Assembly (NCBI GenBank): GCA_038216175.1
Contig: JBBQQG010000001.1
Location: 20,469 to 84,468, forward strand
Reading direction: 5' to 3'
Length of the DNA stretch: 64,000 bases
Source of the DNA: JBBQQG01 sp038216175
Lineage (GTDB): Bacteria; Patescibacteriota; Saccharimonadia; Saccharimonadales; OMJO01
A program made the translations under genes and the position numbers. How positions within the stretch are numbered: position 1 is the stretch's first letter; each line of letters opens with the position of its first letter. The notes beneath the pieces were generated by a model. It made no database searches. It saw only the letters and a list, made by a program, of their open reading frames with translations, and was not told the origin of the DNA. Positions 1-8,420 of the stretch are shown in pieces.

Positions 1-33
1 ACTGATCTTCTTAACACTGGCACGCACTTTCAT
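1..33 (-). CDS. rpmJ: Ribosomal protein L36 (bL36), N-terminal part, cut by the window edge
   Basis: The first 11 codons read MKVRASVKKIS, the start of large-subunit protein L36. It lies directly downstream of infA, as in the usual spc/alpha operon junction. Residue 11 is Ser where zinc-binding (C+) L36 proteins have their first Cys (E. coli: MKVRASVKKLC), so this looks like a zinc-free C- form; the remaining ligand positions lie outside the window. A weak ribosome-binding sequence (AAGGAGC, minus strand) precedes the ATG. Confidence 0.85.
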   Translation of the reverse strand, partial: MKVRASVKKIS

Positions 34-89
34 GCGGATCATTGCTCCTTAATGCTATGGTCAATGACACACTGCTTAATTGATAATAA

Positions 90-311
90 CTACGATTTGC
101 GATAGGTGATTCTGCCCTTAGTAAGATCGTAAGGGGTCAACTCGACCGTAACGCCGTCTCCTGGTACTAAACGGATGTAATGTTTCCGCATCTTACCGGC
201 GACATGAGCTATAATTTTATGTCCGTTGGAAAGTTCTACTCGGAACTGAGTTCCAGGCAAAGCCTCGACTATGGTTCCGTCTAACTCGATCACTTCCTTG
301 TTTTTGGCCAT
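90..311 (-). CDS. infA: Translation initiation factor IF-1
   Basis: This 73-residue protein is a single OB-fold domain of the normal IF-1 length. It has the family signatures [12 protein letters not shown] near the N-terminus, [17 protein letters not shown] residues around 36-48, and [23 protein letters not shown] towards the end. IF-1 binds the 30S A site during initiation. It lies between secY and rpmJ. The adk and map genes that often separate secY from infA are absent here, and the gap to secY is only 66 bases. Confidence 0.97.
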   Translation of the reverse strand: MAKNKEVIELDGTIVEALPGTQFRVELSNGHKIIAHVAGKMRKHYIRLVPGDGVTVELTPYDLTKGRITYRKS

Positions 312-377
312 AAAATATAACGTCAGTAAATAAGTATATCAGTTGGGTGCTTGTCTGTAAAGTGTTTTATAAAATAT

Positions 378-1871
378 TTACTTCTTAGGCTTTTTTCGTC
401 CTGGCAGGTATCTAAGAATGCGTCCGCCTGTACCGGCTTGAGCTGGATCTTCACTGTCATAAAAGAAGTCAGATTCGGCATATTGGTCGTATGTAACCAT
501 TAACGCTCGAGATTCGATCGAACGGAGAGTTTCTAGTGCTACAGATACTAAGATAAGAATCGAAGTACCGCCGATAGCGATGTTAGTTTTCAAGAATATT
601 TGTCCAATAATTGGGAGTAGTGCCAGTAATCCTAAGCTGATTGCGCCAAATAGCGTTAGACGGTTGACCACTTTTGACAAGTATTTTTCAGTTTGTAAAC
701 CTGACCGCGTATCTTCGATAAATCCGCCTTGTTTTTGCAAATTTTCGGCAATTTCCTTGGCGTTAAACGTAATCGAGGTATAGAAGAAAGTAAAGACAAA
801 TACTAATAAGAAATAGACCACCGGGTAAATATACGGGATATAACCTCCGGTGAACGTCGACGCACTCGGTGTTTGAAACCATAATGACAGATTGGATCCC
901 AAATGTTGAAGCCCGGCACTATGGGCGCCGGTGAGAAGTTGTCCAGCAAAACTGGGCACACTTAAAAATGCCACAGCAAAGATAATCGGAACTACGCCGG
1001 CGGTAATCAGCTTTACTGGAAGAATTGTAGTAACGCCACCGTAGGTACGGTTTCCCTGTACCCTCTTTGCATAGTGAATAGTAATCATTCTCGACGCTTC
1101 ATTCAATTTAACAATCAGCACTGTAACAATAATAGTTACCGCCAGTATCCCGCCGCCGTACAGCAGGGCCCGTTTATTTACTGGCAGCTGATGACCAAAT
1201 AATACTATTTTGCTGCTTTTATCGACTATCGAACTGGCGACACTCGAGATTGTCGATGGCAATCGGCTTACGATACCAACTGTAATAACCAGCGATATAC
1301 CGTTTCCAATAGATTGCTCGGTAATAAGTTCGCCTAGCCACATAAGAATCATCGATCCACCGGTAAGGGCTGCAATCATTAATATCCACTGAAGAGGTGT
1401 AGCATTGGCGGTGATGTCTCCGATACCGCTGATTCGAGCTGCTGACTGCCGAACCAAATAGATGGCACCGACTGATTGAATTATCGCTAGTGGTAGAGTT
1501 AACATTCGGGTATATTGATTTATTTTTTTGCGCCCAAATTCGCCTTCTTTATTTAGCGCTTCTAGTTTAGGGATAGCTTTTGTCAGCAGCTGCATAATGA
1601 TCGATGCGTTAATATACGGCCCCATGCCAACAAGCATGATTGAAAAGTTAGACAGCGCTCCGCCAGATAGAACATCTATAAAACTAAGCAGCTGCGGAGT
1701 TTTTGATGAAGTAAACAAGTTGTTTAATATCTGTTTAAGAGTATGAGGATCGCTAAGTGGGATTGGGATATGGGCTAGAACACGAAAAACTAGAAGCATA
1801 CCGACTACGGCCAGTATGCGCTTTCGCATATCGCTATTTTTTAGAGCCTGCCAAATTACTTTCCAACTCAT
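378..1871 (-). CDS. secY: Preprotein translocase subunit SecY
   Basis: This is the channel subunit of the Sec translocon in the cytoplasmic membrane. The 497 residues form about ten hydrophobic segments, starting with one near residues 18-38 (AVVGMLLVFRVLAHIPIP). The plug region has SGGALSNFSIMLVGMGPYINASI, and the cytoplasmic loop NRLTLFGAISL follows TEKYLSKVV. It is longer than the roughly 430-440 residues usual in bacteria, mainly through loops and a basic tail ending RKKPKK. It is the last large gene of the spc-type block, 96 bases after rplO. Confidence 0.96.
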   Translation of the reverse strand: MSWKVIWQALKNSDMRKRILAVVGMLLVFRVLAHIPIPLSDPHTLKQILNNLFTSSKTPQLLSFIDVLSGGALSNFSIMLVGMGPYINASIIMQLLTKAIPKLEALNKEGEFGRKKINQYTRMLTLPLAIIQSVGAIYLVRQSAARISGIGDITANATPLQWILMIAALTGGSMILMWLGELITEQSIGNGISLVITVGIVSRLPSTISSVASSIVDKSSKIVLFGHQLPVNKRALLYGGGILAVTIIVTVLIVKLNEASRMITIHYAKRVQGNRTYGGVTTILPVKLITAGVVPIIFAVAFLSVPSFAGQLLTGAHSAGLQHLGSNLSLWFQTPSASTFTGGYIPYIYPVVYFLLVFVFTFFYTSITFNAKEIAENLQKQGGFIEDTRSGLQTEKYLSKVVNRLTLFGAISLGLLALLPIIGQIFLKTNIAIGGTSILILVSVALETLRSIESRALMVTYDQYAESDFFYDSEDPAQAGTGGRILRYLPGRKKPKK

Positions 1872-1967
1872 ATTTTCCTAATTTTTCTCCATATCAGATC
1901 GTAATCTTAAAACTTTAACTAAGTATACAGTACGCTCGGTCTCAAGTAACAGTGTTTGCTGTAAAAC

Positions 1968-2435
1968 TTACTTTTCAGGCTTCGGTTTCGCTGTTCTTGC
2001 GACTAATCCAGTTTTAGTAAAACTTCCGCCAGCTTTTTGAACAGCAGCAATTGCACTTTCACTAGCTGCCTGCAATTTGACATCAGCTTTTTTAGCTACA
2101 TCGCCCTTTACGACTAGTTTTACTTTGACGTATGGGCTTGACGTAAGGCTGGCGTTAAATACGCTGAAATTGTCGATCAGTCCGCCGATATTATCTAACT
2201 GGCCGGTATAAACAACTTCTGCCTTAGGTCGGTTTGATCGAAATCCTGGAAGTTTCGGAAGCTGAGACATTAGCGTGCTTTGTCCGCCTGAAAAACCTGG
2301 TCGCCGTCCTTTTCCGGTACGAGAACTCTGGCCTTTGGTGCCTCGGCCGGCAGTTTTACCTTGTCCGGCAGATATGCCTCGTCCAACTCGGTTTACTTTT
2401 TTATTGGAGCTAAGTGTCAGTTCGTTGTATTTCAT
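1968..2435 (-). CDS. rplO: Ribosomal protein L15 (uL15)
   Basis: This 155-residue large-subunit protein has the glycine-rich basic N-terminus typical of L15 (VNRVGRGISAGQGKTAGRGTKGQ, written here in part) and the FSGGQSTLMSQLPKLPGF block around residues 48-65. The C-terminal half is the mixed domain that follows VEVVYTGQLDNI-like residues. It starts four bases after rpsE ends. The rpmD (L30) gene usually found between S5 and L15 is absent, as in other CPR bacteria. Confidence 0.95.
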   Translation of the reverse strand: MKYNELTLSSNKKVNRVGRGISAGQGKTAGRGTKGQSSRTGKGRRPGFSGGQSTLMSQLPKLPGFRSNRPKAEVVYTGQLDNIGGLIDNFSVFNASLTSSPYVKVKLVVKGDVAKKADVKLQAASESAIAAVQKAGGSFTKTGLVARTAKPKPEK

Positions 2436-2439
2436 GATG

Positions 2440-3030
2440 TTAAACCGCCGCTTTCTCAGCCTTCGGTTTGGCAGTTTTTACATTCGGTTCTGAATTGTCG
2501 GAATCGTCAGTTTTTTGATTCTTGTTAGTCAGCCAATTGCGGGCTGGTTCAATACTGTCAAGCGCAGCTACAGTTGCATATGCGACATTAATTTTATTAC
2601 TTGACCCTAGAGATTTAGACAAGATATTTTTAACCCCAGCCACTTCAAGTACAATTCTAATAACTCCACCGGCAATTAAGCCGGTACCTTCACTGGCCGG
2701 CTTGAGAAGTATTCGAGCTCCACTCTGCTTGATTTCAGCTTCGTGAGGTATCGTGCCTTTGTATAATTTTACTTGGGTAAAGTTTTTCTTGGCTACGTCG
2801 ACGGCTTTGCTAACTGCAGCAGTTACGTCGGCTCCTTTTGCTACTCCGATACCGACTTTGCCTTTTCTATCGCCGACAACAACTAATGCTCTAAAACGAA
2901 ACCTTCGGCCGCCTTTGACTACCCTAGCGACCCGGTCAATGTGGACAATTCGCTCGTCAAATTGCTTTTCTTCGGGCGGAGTATCATTACCCCGACGATT
3001 ATTTCTTGCTGGACGTTGATCGTTTGCCAT
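2440..3030 (-). CDS. rpsE: Ribosomal protein S5 (uS5)
   Basis: The 196 residues contain the dsRNA-binding-like N-terminal domain (FDERIVHIDRVARVVKGGRR, then FRFRALVVVGD) and the C-terminal domain (GTGLIAGGVIRIVLEVAGV, followed by NILSKSLGSSNKINVA). An extra lysine/alanine-rich tail of about 35 residues follows the usual end. The protein acts in decoding fidelity on the 30S body. Its first base overlaps the stop of rplR, which indicates translational coupling. Confidence 0.96.
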   Translation of the reverse strand: MANDQRPARNNRRGNDTPPEEKQFDERIVHIDRVARVVKGGRRFRFRALVVVGDRKGKVGIGVAKGADVTAAVSKAVDVAKKNFTQVKLYKGTIPHEAEIKQSGARILLKPASEGTGLIAGGVIRIVLEVAGVKNILSKSLGSSNKINVAYATVAALDSIEPARNWLTNKNQKTDDSDNSEPNVKTAKPKAEKAAV

Positions 3031-3386
3031 TAGAATTTCAATCCTCCTTGACGCGCCGCATCGGCCAGGGCTTTAACCCGACCATGATACAGTTTGCCAT
3101 TACGGTCTAATACTACCTGGTTAATTTTAGCGGCTTTGGCTTTTTTAGCTATATCGCTGCCGACCCATAAGGCTTTATCAAACATTGTGCCGGTAACTGC
3201 TTTCTGACCGACTGAAGTCGAATGGACAAGAGTTTTTTGCTTTTCGTCGTCAATAATTTGAGCGACGATATGGCTGTTGCTAATAAATATGCTGAGTCTC
3301 GGTCTATCGCCAGATCCTGATACTTTTGATCGTATCCGCGATTTTCGCTTTGATAAATTGTGAAGTTTAAGTGCTAATCTGTTCAT
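3030..3386 (-). CDS. rplR: Ribosomal protein L18 (uL18)
   Basis: This 118-residue 5S rRNA-binding protein has RPRLSIFISNSHIVAQIIDD in the N-terminal half and the conserved C-terminal block VVLDRNGKLYHGRVKALADAARQGGLKF (cited here by its key residues DRNG-YHGRVKALADAAR-GGL). Length is normal. It follows rplF by nine bases and overlaps the start of rpsE. Confidence 0.96.
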   Translation of the reverse strand: MNRLALKLHNLSKRKSRIRSKVSGSGDRPRLSIFISNSHIVAQIIDDEKQKTLVHSTSVGQKAVTGTMFDKALWVGSDIAKKAKAAKINQVVLDRNGKLYHGRVKALADAARQGGLKF

Positions 3387-3395
3387 GGTTGTATC

Positions 3396-3935
3396 CTATT
3401 TGTCCTTGCCTGATTTGCCGCTCTTGCGGATAATCCGCTCGCCGACATATTTAAGCCCTTTGCCCTTATATGGTTCTGGTTTTTTGAGCGCTCTGATTTC
3501 AGCCGCTACTTGGCCAACTTGCTGTTTCGATATGCCGGTGATTGTAATAATATTCTGCTCAACTTTAGCTGTTATACCAGCTGGTAGCGCGTAGTTAACT
3601 TCATGCGAGAATCCTAAGTTAAGCTTTAGCCCGGCTCCAGCTAGCGCTACCCGGTAGCCAACGCCGTTTAGTTCTAACTGCTTGGAAAATCCGTCAGTCA
3701 CGCCAACTACCATATTGTTAATCAGCGATCGAGTTAGACCGTGTTTCGATCGAATTTTAGGCTCGTCGTTTGCTCTCGTTACTAATAGCTCCTGATCTTT
3801 TTGGGCAACATTAATACCTTCCATACTAAACTGTGACAATGTACCTTTTGGCCCGGTAACAGTTACTTCATTTGGATCGACAGTAATTGTCACACCGCTG
3901 GGAATTTTAATCGGAAGTTTTCCTATACGACTCAT
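3396..3935 (-). CDS. rplF: Ribosomal protein L6 (uL6)
   Basis: The 179 residues hold two tandem L6 folds. The first starts MSRIGKLPIKIPSGV and the second carries PEPYKGKGLKYVGERIIRK near the C-terminus, the signature that contacts the sarcin-ricin loop region of 23S rRNA. Length is normal for bacteria. It is one base away from rpsH. Confidence 0.97.
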   Translation of the reverse strand: MSRIGKLPIKIPSGVTITVDPNEVTVTGPKGTLSQFSMEGINVAQKDQELLVTRANDEPKIRSKHGLTRSLINNMVVGVTDGFSKQLELNGVGYRVALAGAGLKLNLGFSHEVNYALPAGITAKVEQNIITITGISKQQVGQVAAEIRALKKPEPYKGKGLKYVGERIIRKSGKSGKDK

Positions 3936-3936
3936 G

Positions 3937-4338
3937 TTAATACACCTTACAGATTAATTCGCCGCCCAAGCCTTGTTTTTTAGCATCTTTTCCGGTCATT
4001 AAACCTCTCGAAGTAGACAAAATTACTATACCTCTGCCACGTTTGACGACAGGTATAGCGGTTGCACCTATATATGAACGGCGGCCGGGCTTGCTAAGTC
4101 TTACAATCTCGGTTATTCGAGCGTTGGCGTTTTCGGAATTTATTGTGACTGTCATTGATTTGCCTACTTTGATATCTTCAACACTGACATCATCAATAAA
4201 ACGACTCTTCTTAAGAAGCTGCGCGACTGATTCCTTAAGCTTGGAGTGAGGCAGAGTTACTTCATTTTTTCTTACTGAAATAGCATTTCTAATACGGGTT
4301 AGCATATCGGCGATTGGGTCTGTTGATACATTTGACAT
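3937..4338 (-). CDS. rpsH: Ribosomal protein S8 (uS8)
   Basis: The 133 residues begin with TDPIADMLTRIRNA and end with the signature STSRGLMTGKDAKKQGLGGE followed by LICKVY, both diagnostic of S8. S8 binds the central domain of 16S rRNA and in E. coli is the translational repressor of the spc operon. A clear AAGGAGGA ribosome-binding sequence lies just before the ATG, in the 18-base gap after rpsN. Confidence 0.97.
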   Translation of the reverse strand: MSNVSTDPIADMLTRIRNAISVRKNEVTLPHSKLKESVAQLLKKSRFIDDVSVEDIKVGKSMTVTINSENANARITEIVRLSKPGRRSYIGATAIPVVKRGRGIVILSTSRGLMTGKDAKKQGLGGELICKVY

Positions 4339-4356
4339 AATATTCTTCCTCCTTTC

Positions 4357-4626
4357 TTACCAGCTGGACTTAGTTACACCAGGGATTTCTCCCTTGCTTG
4401 CATGTTCACGAAATGAAATACGGCTTAGACCAAACTGTCGCATGTAAGCATGTGGCCGGCCGGTTTCAGAGCAACGGTTTTTCCATCTTGTCGGTGATGA
4501 ATTTCTAGGTAGTTTATGAAGACCTTCAAGATCGCCGACTGATTTAAGTTCATTTCGTTTTGCTTCGTATTGTTTGATCATTTTCTGCCTTTTCAAATCT
4601 CGGGCAATAATAGATTTTTTAGCCAT
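4357..4626 (-). CDS. rpsN: Ribosomal protein S14, zinc-free (C-) form
   Basis: This 89-residue protein ends [20 protein letters not shown], then [19 protein letters not shown]. It is the longer C- type: the CxxC...CxxC zinc ribbon of the short S14 form is not present, and only one Cys is seen in the conserved block. It sits in the usual place between L5 and S8 and overlaps the rplE stop by one base. It fits the zinc-free state of L36 and RpoC in this genome. Confidence 0.96.
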   Translation of the reverse strand: MAKKSIIARDLKRQKMIKQYEAKRNELKSVGDLEGLHKLPRNSSPTRWKNRCSETGRPHAYMRQFGLSRISFREHASKGEIPGVTKSSW

Positions 4627-5222
4627 TAGTTTGTCTCCTTAGTTTCTCTAGTTTTCTCAAACGGCATTCCAAATTTAAGTAGTAGCGCCCTAGCATGTTT
4701 GGCATCGATCGATCGAATTACGAATACTGCCTGAAGTCCGTGAACAGTAGTTGTTTCTTCGAATGTTAGTTCTGGAAAAACTGATTGATCATTTATGCCG
4801 ATACTAAAATTACCAGAGGTATCGAAAGCTTTATTGCTAACACCGTGAAAGTCCCTAAGCCTCGGCAGCACGATATTTATTAGACGATCCATGAATTCGT
4901 ACATCCGCTCGTCCCTTAAAGTAACCTTTAGGCCTATTTTGTTTCCTTCTCGCAGTTTAAAGCTGGCGATCGATAACTTAGCAATAGTTTCAACTGGTTG
5001 TTGGCCGGTTATTTTACGAAGCGTATTGGCGGCAATTTCAATTAATTTCTTGTCGTCTTTTGCTCGACCGAGTCCGATATTAAGTACAATTTTTTCAAGC
5101 TTAGGTACTTGGTTAGGATTTTTCAATCCAAGTTCTTTTTGAAGTTCACTGGCATACTGGTTGAAATACATCTGTTTCAGCCTGGGGTGGTCGGATTTAA
5201 GTGATAGTGTTTTAGTAGCCAT
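4626..5222 (-). CDS. rplE: Ribosomal protein L5 (uL5)
   Basis: The 198 residues include [20 protein letters not shown], the [19 protein letters not shown] block with [10 protein letters not shown], and [20 protein letters not shown] near the end. L5 binds 5S rRNA and contacts the P-site tRNA. It is somewhat longer than the usual 180 residues because of extra residues at both ends. It is coupled to rplX by a one-base overlap. Confidence 0.97.
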   Translation of the reverse strand: MATKTLSLKSDHPRLKQMYFNQYASELQKELGLKNPNQVPKLEKIVLNIGLGRAKDDKKLIEIAANTLRKITGQQPVETIAKLSIASFKLREGNKIGLKVTLRDERMYEFMDRLINIVLPRLRDFHGVSNKAFDTSGNFSIGINDQSVFPELTFEETTTVHGLQAVFVIRSIDAKHARALLLKFGMPFEKTRETKETN

Positions 5223-5554
5223 TACTTGATCTCCTTTCCACTTGATTGAAATATGCGGATTTTATTTCCATCTTTGTCGGTCTTATAGCTAATTCTAGAT
5301 GCTTTTTTACTGGTAGGTTCAACGATAGATACCTTTGATACCCAGATCGGTTTAGTCAGCTCAACTATAGCTCCCTGAGGATGCTGTTTGTTAGGCTTTA
5401 CGTGTTTTTTAACTATATTTATACCTTCAACTGTCACTTTATTATCGGCTGGATGAACGTTAAGTATTTTACCTGTCTTATTTTTATACTTGCCGGAACG
5501 AACAATCACATTGTCGCCTTTTTTAAGTCTAATTTTAAAGATTTGCTTGTCCAT
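5222..5554 (-). CDS. rplX: Ribosomal protein L24 (uL24)
   Basis: The 110 residues contain the KOW motif KKGDNVIVRSGKYKNKTGKI near residues 11-30 and the following VEGINIVKKHVKPNKQHPQG block. L24 is an assembly initiator at the 5' end of 23S rRNA. The coding sequence shares one base with rplN on one side and rplE on the other. Confidence 0.96.
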   Translation of the reverse strand: MDKQIFKIRLKKGDNVIVRSGKYKNKTGKILNVHPADNKVTVEGINIVKKHVKPNKQHPQGAIVELTKPIWVSKVSIVEPTSKKASRISYKTDKDGNKIRIFQSSGKEIK

Positions 5555-5922
5555 TATAAGACCTCCGGTGCTAGGCTGATGATTTTTGCATAGCCCTGTT
5601 CTCTAAGCTCTCTTGGAACTGGACCAAAAATACGGGTCGCCTTAGGCAGTTTGTCGTCGCCGATTATTACGGCTGCGTTATCGTCAAATCGAATGGTCGA
5701 TCCGTCTCTTCTCTTAATTGCATCACGAGTTCGAACAACAACCGCTCTAACTACTGATTTTTTCTTGACTCCTCCGGTCGGACTGGCCTGCTTAACTGTT
5801 GCTGTAATAACGTCGCCTACCCGTGCATAACGTCGTCGGGTGCCACCAAGCACACGGATACACAAAATCTCTTTGGCGCCGCTGTTATCGCAGACAGTTA
5901 ATCTTGATTCCTGCTGTATCAT
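5554..5922 (-). CDS. rplN: Ribosomal protein L14 (uL14)
   Basis: This 122-residue protein is of canonical length. It starts [20 protein letters not shown], contains [20 protein letters not shown] and ends [20 protein letters not shown] plus PEVL. These are highly conserved L14 signatures. It lies between rpsQ and rplX with one-base overlaps on both sides. Confidence 0.98.
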   Translation of the reverse strand: MIQQESRLTVCDNSGAKEILCIRVLGGTRRRYARVGDVITATVKQASPTGGVKKKSVVRAVVVRTRDAIKRRDGSTIRFDDNAAVIIGDDKLPKATRIFGPVPRELREQGYAKIISLAPEVL

Positions 5923-6212
5923 TACTTTTCTTCCTCAGCTTTCGGTGGAGTTTCCGGCTCGATATGCCTGACAACGGCCTTATCGACAATCTTATTGAGG
6001 ACATATCTTTTTCGGGCGCTAAGTGGACGCGATTCGCTGATAATAACTGTGTCGCCGACTTTTGCTTCGTTTCTTTCATCATGAGCCATGAATTTACGGC
6101 TAAAGCTGTACTGCTTCTTATATAGAGGGTGCATTTTCGGGGTATGGACAGTCACGACAATAGTCTTGTCGTTTTTATCTGACGATACAATTCCGGTAAT
6201 AGTCTTGGCCAT
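5922..6212 (-). CDS. rpsQ: Ribosomal protein S17 (uS17)
   Basis: The 96 residues form an OB-fold with [20 protein letters not shown] near the N-terminus, [19 protein letters not shown] in the middle and [20 protein letters not shown] further on. S17 is a primary 16S rRNA binder. A short acidic tail ([11 protein letters not shown]) follows the usual end. It is coupled to rpmC and rplN by one-base overlaps. Confidence 0.96.
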   Translation of the reverse strand: MAKTITGIVSSDKNDKTIVVTVHTPKMHPLYKKQYSFSRKFMAHDERNEAKVGDTVIISESRPLSARKRYVLNKIVDKAVVRHIEPETPPKAEEEK

Positions 6213-6412
6213 TATTTGGTCTCCTTGGCGAGTTGTTCGCTTAGTACAGTTAACATGCGCGCTAAATCTTTTCGTTTAGTTCTCAATATTCTTACATTTT
6301 GGACTTCGCCCATATGCAGTCTTCGTCTGAGTTCGGCAATCTCTTCTCTTAGCTTGGTAGTTTCAGATGCTAGCTCGGTAGTCTGATATTTTCGGATTTC
6401 TATAATTTTCAT
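6212..6412 (-). CDS. rpmC: Ribosomal protein L29 (uL29)
   Basis: This 66-residue protein is a two-helix hairpin, with LREEIAELRRRLHMGEVQNV and ILRTKRKDLARMLTVLSEQ as the family signature. L29 sits at the polypeptide exit tunnel. It begins one base after rplP ends. Confidence 0.95.
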   Translation of the reverse strand: MKIIEIRKYQTTELASETTKLREEIAELRRRLHMGEVQNVRILRTKRKDLARMLTVLSEQLAKETK

Positions 6413-6413
6413 C

Positions 6414-6827
6414 TTATAGATCCTCCTTTACCAAAAATTTTGTCTTTATCGGCAGTTTATGGGCAGCTAAACGCATTGCTTCTCTTGCTGTGTCCTCACT
6501 GACACCTTGCATTTCAAATAGGATAGTTCCCGGTTTGACTTTGGCAACAAAAAACTCTGGATTGCCTTTACCGCTGCCCATCTTAACGTCCTGCGGCTTT
6601 TTAGTTACAGGCGTGTGTGGGAAAATTCTTATCCAGATCTTGCCACCTCTCTTTACGTAGCGTGTCATCGCTTGACGAGCCGATTCTATCTGACGCGAAG
6701 TTATTCGATAGCCGTCGGTTGATTGAAGGGCATACTGGCCAAATGCGATATAGTTGCCGCTGCTAGCCACGCCCCTTATCTTGCCTTTCCGTACCTTGCG
6801 GTACTTAGTTCGTTTAGGAGTTAACAT
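6414..6827 (-). CDS. rplP: Ribosomal protein L16 (uL16)
   Basis: The 137 residues start [20 protein letters not shown] and carry [20 protein letters not shown] and [20 protein letters not shown]. These are the canonical L16 blocks, which contact the A-site tRNA elbow. Length is normal. The arginine of the MGSGKG loop region that is hydroxylated in some bacteria appears as K (VKMGSGKG). Confidence 0.97.
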   Translation of the reverse strand: MLTPKRTKYRKVRKGKIRGVASSGNYIAFGQYALQSTDGYRITSRQIESARQAMTRYVKRGGKIWIRIFPHTPVTKKPQDVKMGSGKGNPEFFVAKVKPGTILFEMQGVSEDTAREAMRLAAHKLPIKTKFLVKEDL

Positions 6828-6829
6828 AA

Positions 6830-7462
6830 CTAAACCGTTTCTCCTTTATAAATCCAAACTTTGACTCCGATTAAGCCGGAACCAGGATACTGGGCGGCTG
6901 TCTTATGAAAATCGATATCGGCTCTAATTGTATGAAGCGGTACGCTTCCTTGAACTTCTTTTTCTCGGCGCGACATTTCGGCTCCACCTAGTCTGCCTGA
7001 TAATTCAATTCTGACACCTCGGGCTCCGGCACGCATAGTAGCGGCGGCTGACTGCTTGATAGCTCGACGAAATGAAATACGTCGTTCTAATTGATGGGCT
7101 ATACTTTCGGCAACTAATTTAGCATATAGTTCAGGTTTCTTGATTTCTTCGATATTTACTCGTGTCGGTACGCCGTAAATTTTTTCGATTGCAGTTTTTA
7201 GTTCTTGCACCCCTGTACCGCCTCGTCCAATTACAACTCCGGCTTTTGCTGTGCTAATCGTAACTGATACAAGATTCGGCGATCTTTCAATATCGACTTT
7301 ATTAATCGATGCTCTCGAACCGGTTTTTTTATCGATAAGACGTCGAACTGCTAGATCCTGAGTTAAGAAAGTAGCGTAGTCGCGCTTGGAAGCAAACCAG
7401 CGTGACCGCCAGTCTTTGTTAACTTGAAGACGCATGCTAATTGGATTTACTTTTTGACCCAT
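6830..7462 (-). CDS. rpsC: Ribosomal protein S3 (uS3)
   Basis: The 210 residues have [18 protein letters not shown] at the start, the KH domain with [20 protein letters not shown] (GxxG loop GRGG) near residues 76-95, and the C-terminal [20 protein letters not shown] block plus [14 protein letters not shown]3 forms part of the mRNA entry channel. It overlaps the rplV stop by one base. Confidence 0.97.
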   Translation of the reverse strand: MGQKVNPISMRLQVNKDWRSRWFASKRDYATFLTQDLAVRRLIDKKTGSRASINKVDIERSPNLVSVTISTAKAGVVIGRGGTGVQELKTAIEKIYGVPTRVNIEEIKKPELYAKLVAESIAHQLERRISFRRAIKQSAAATMRAGARGVRIELSGRLGGAEMSRREKEVQGSVPLHTIRADIDFHKTAAQYPGSGLIGVKVWIYKGETV

Positions 7463-7848
7463 TACTTCGTCTCCTTTTTAACAGTCGATTTAGCGGCTGG
7501 TTTTTTAATCACACGCTGTTGACCATCAACTACTACCCGAATATGGGAGCTGCGTCTCTGAAACGGCAGCGCTTGTCCGTGAGCTGCTGGGCGGTAACGC
7601 TTAATTCTAGGACCGGCCGTAACTCCAATTTCAATTATTGATAATCCCTCGGCCAAATAGTTATGATTATGCTCGGCATTTGCCTTAGCGCTCTCGATAG
7701 CTTTTTTGACCGGCAAAGCTGATCTGCGAGGAGTATTTTCAAGTATCGTAATAGCATCGGCGACAGTTCGACCGCGCACTAAAGCTGCAACAACTCCGAC
7801 TTTTCTCGGACTCATTCGAACGCCTTTAGCGATAGATTGAACTGACAT
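7462..7848 (-). CDS. rplV: Ribosomal protein L22 (uL22)
   Basis: The 128 residues include VRMSPRKVGVVAALVRGRTV, PVKKAIESAKANAEHNHN and the tunnel-lining beta hairpin GPRIKRYRPAAHGQALPFQR, then RSSHIRVVV. A lysine-rich tail (KKPAAKSTVKKETK) extends past the usual end. It lies between rpsS and rpsC with one-base overlaps. Confidence 0.97.
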   Translation of the reverse strand: MSVQSIAKGVRMSPRKVGVVAALVRGRTVADAITILENTPRRSALPVKKAIESAKANAEHNHNYLAEGLSIIEIGVTAGPRIKRYRPAAHGQALPFQRRSSHIRVVVDGQQRVIKKPAAKSTVKKETK

Positions 7849-8123
7849 TACCTGTTCCCCTTAGCTAGTTTGCCGCCGTGGCTTCTAAATTTACGTGTCG
7901 GTGAAAATTCACCTAGTTTATGGCCGACCATGTTTTCGGTTACAAATACTGGTACGTGGACTTTACCGTTATGTACAGCAATAGTTCGACCGACAAAATC
8001 TGGTGATATCGTACTGGCTCTAGCCCAAGTTTTAATAATCGTACGGTCTTCGTTGCCAAGAGCTGCAACTTTCTTAACTAGTTTTGGGTCGATAAATGGA
8101 CCTTTTTTAAGTGATCTACTCAT
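7848..8123 (-). CDS. rpsS: Ribosomal protein S19 (uS19)
   Basis: The chosen start at 8123 gives 91 residues beginning [19 protein letters not shown], the universal S19 start; the reading frame stays open ten codons further upstream but that part is not S19-like. The C-terminal block [19 protein letters not shown] is diagnostic. The ATG lies inside the last codons of the preceding unknown gene (8-base overlap), so the two are translationally coupled. Confidence 0.97.
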   Translation of the reverse strand: MSRSLKKGPFIDPKLVKKVAALGNEDRTIIKTWARASTISPDFVGRTIAVHNGKVHVPVFVTENMVGHKLGEFSPTRKFRSHGGKLAKGNR

Positions 8124-8418
8124 GGTCTGCTCCAGTTCTTTCGTATTTAGCACCGAATAAGGCTATCTGCCCTAGTCGTTCACCGTCATTTATCCCGCGG
8201 TCATATACATCGAGTATCAGTGCATGTACTTCTTCTTTGCTGAGTTTGCCAGTGTCTATTTGCTCGAAATCATCAAATAACAATCTCGTCTGATCAACTT
8301 TTAACTGAACAAACCCAAGATTTTGACGACCGTGGATGAAATTTCCGTAACTAAAACCATCCGGTGGTAATTCATGGATGACTATCATATTTTCGCCGGT
8401 TCTTAGTTTACTTGCCAT
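8116..8418 (-). CDS. Unknown 100-residue protein inserted between rplB and rpsS
   Basis: I do not recognise this protein. It is acidic and probably soluble, with no membrane segment and no cysteine. It starts two bases after the rplB stop and overlaps the rpsS start by eight bases, so it is embedded in the ribosomal operon and coupled on both sides. Recognisable stretches are [19 protein letters not shown] (residues 9-27), [20 protein letters not shown] (residues 34-53) and an [20 protein letters not shown] helix (residues 62-81). In most bacteria rplB and rpsS are adjacent. The position suggests a role tied to ribosome synthesis or assembly, but that is inference only. Confidence 0.85.
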   Translation of the reverse strand: MASKLRTGENMIVIHELPPDGFSYGNFIHGRQNLGFVQLKVDQTRLLFDDFEQIDTGKLSKEEVHALILDVYDRGINDGERLGQIALFGAKYERTGADHE

Positions 8419-8420
8419 AA

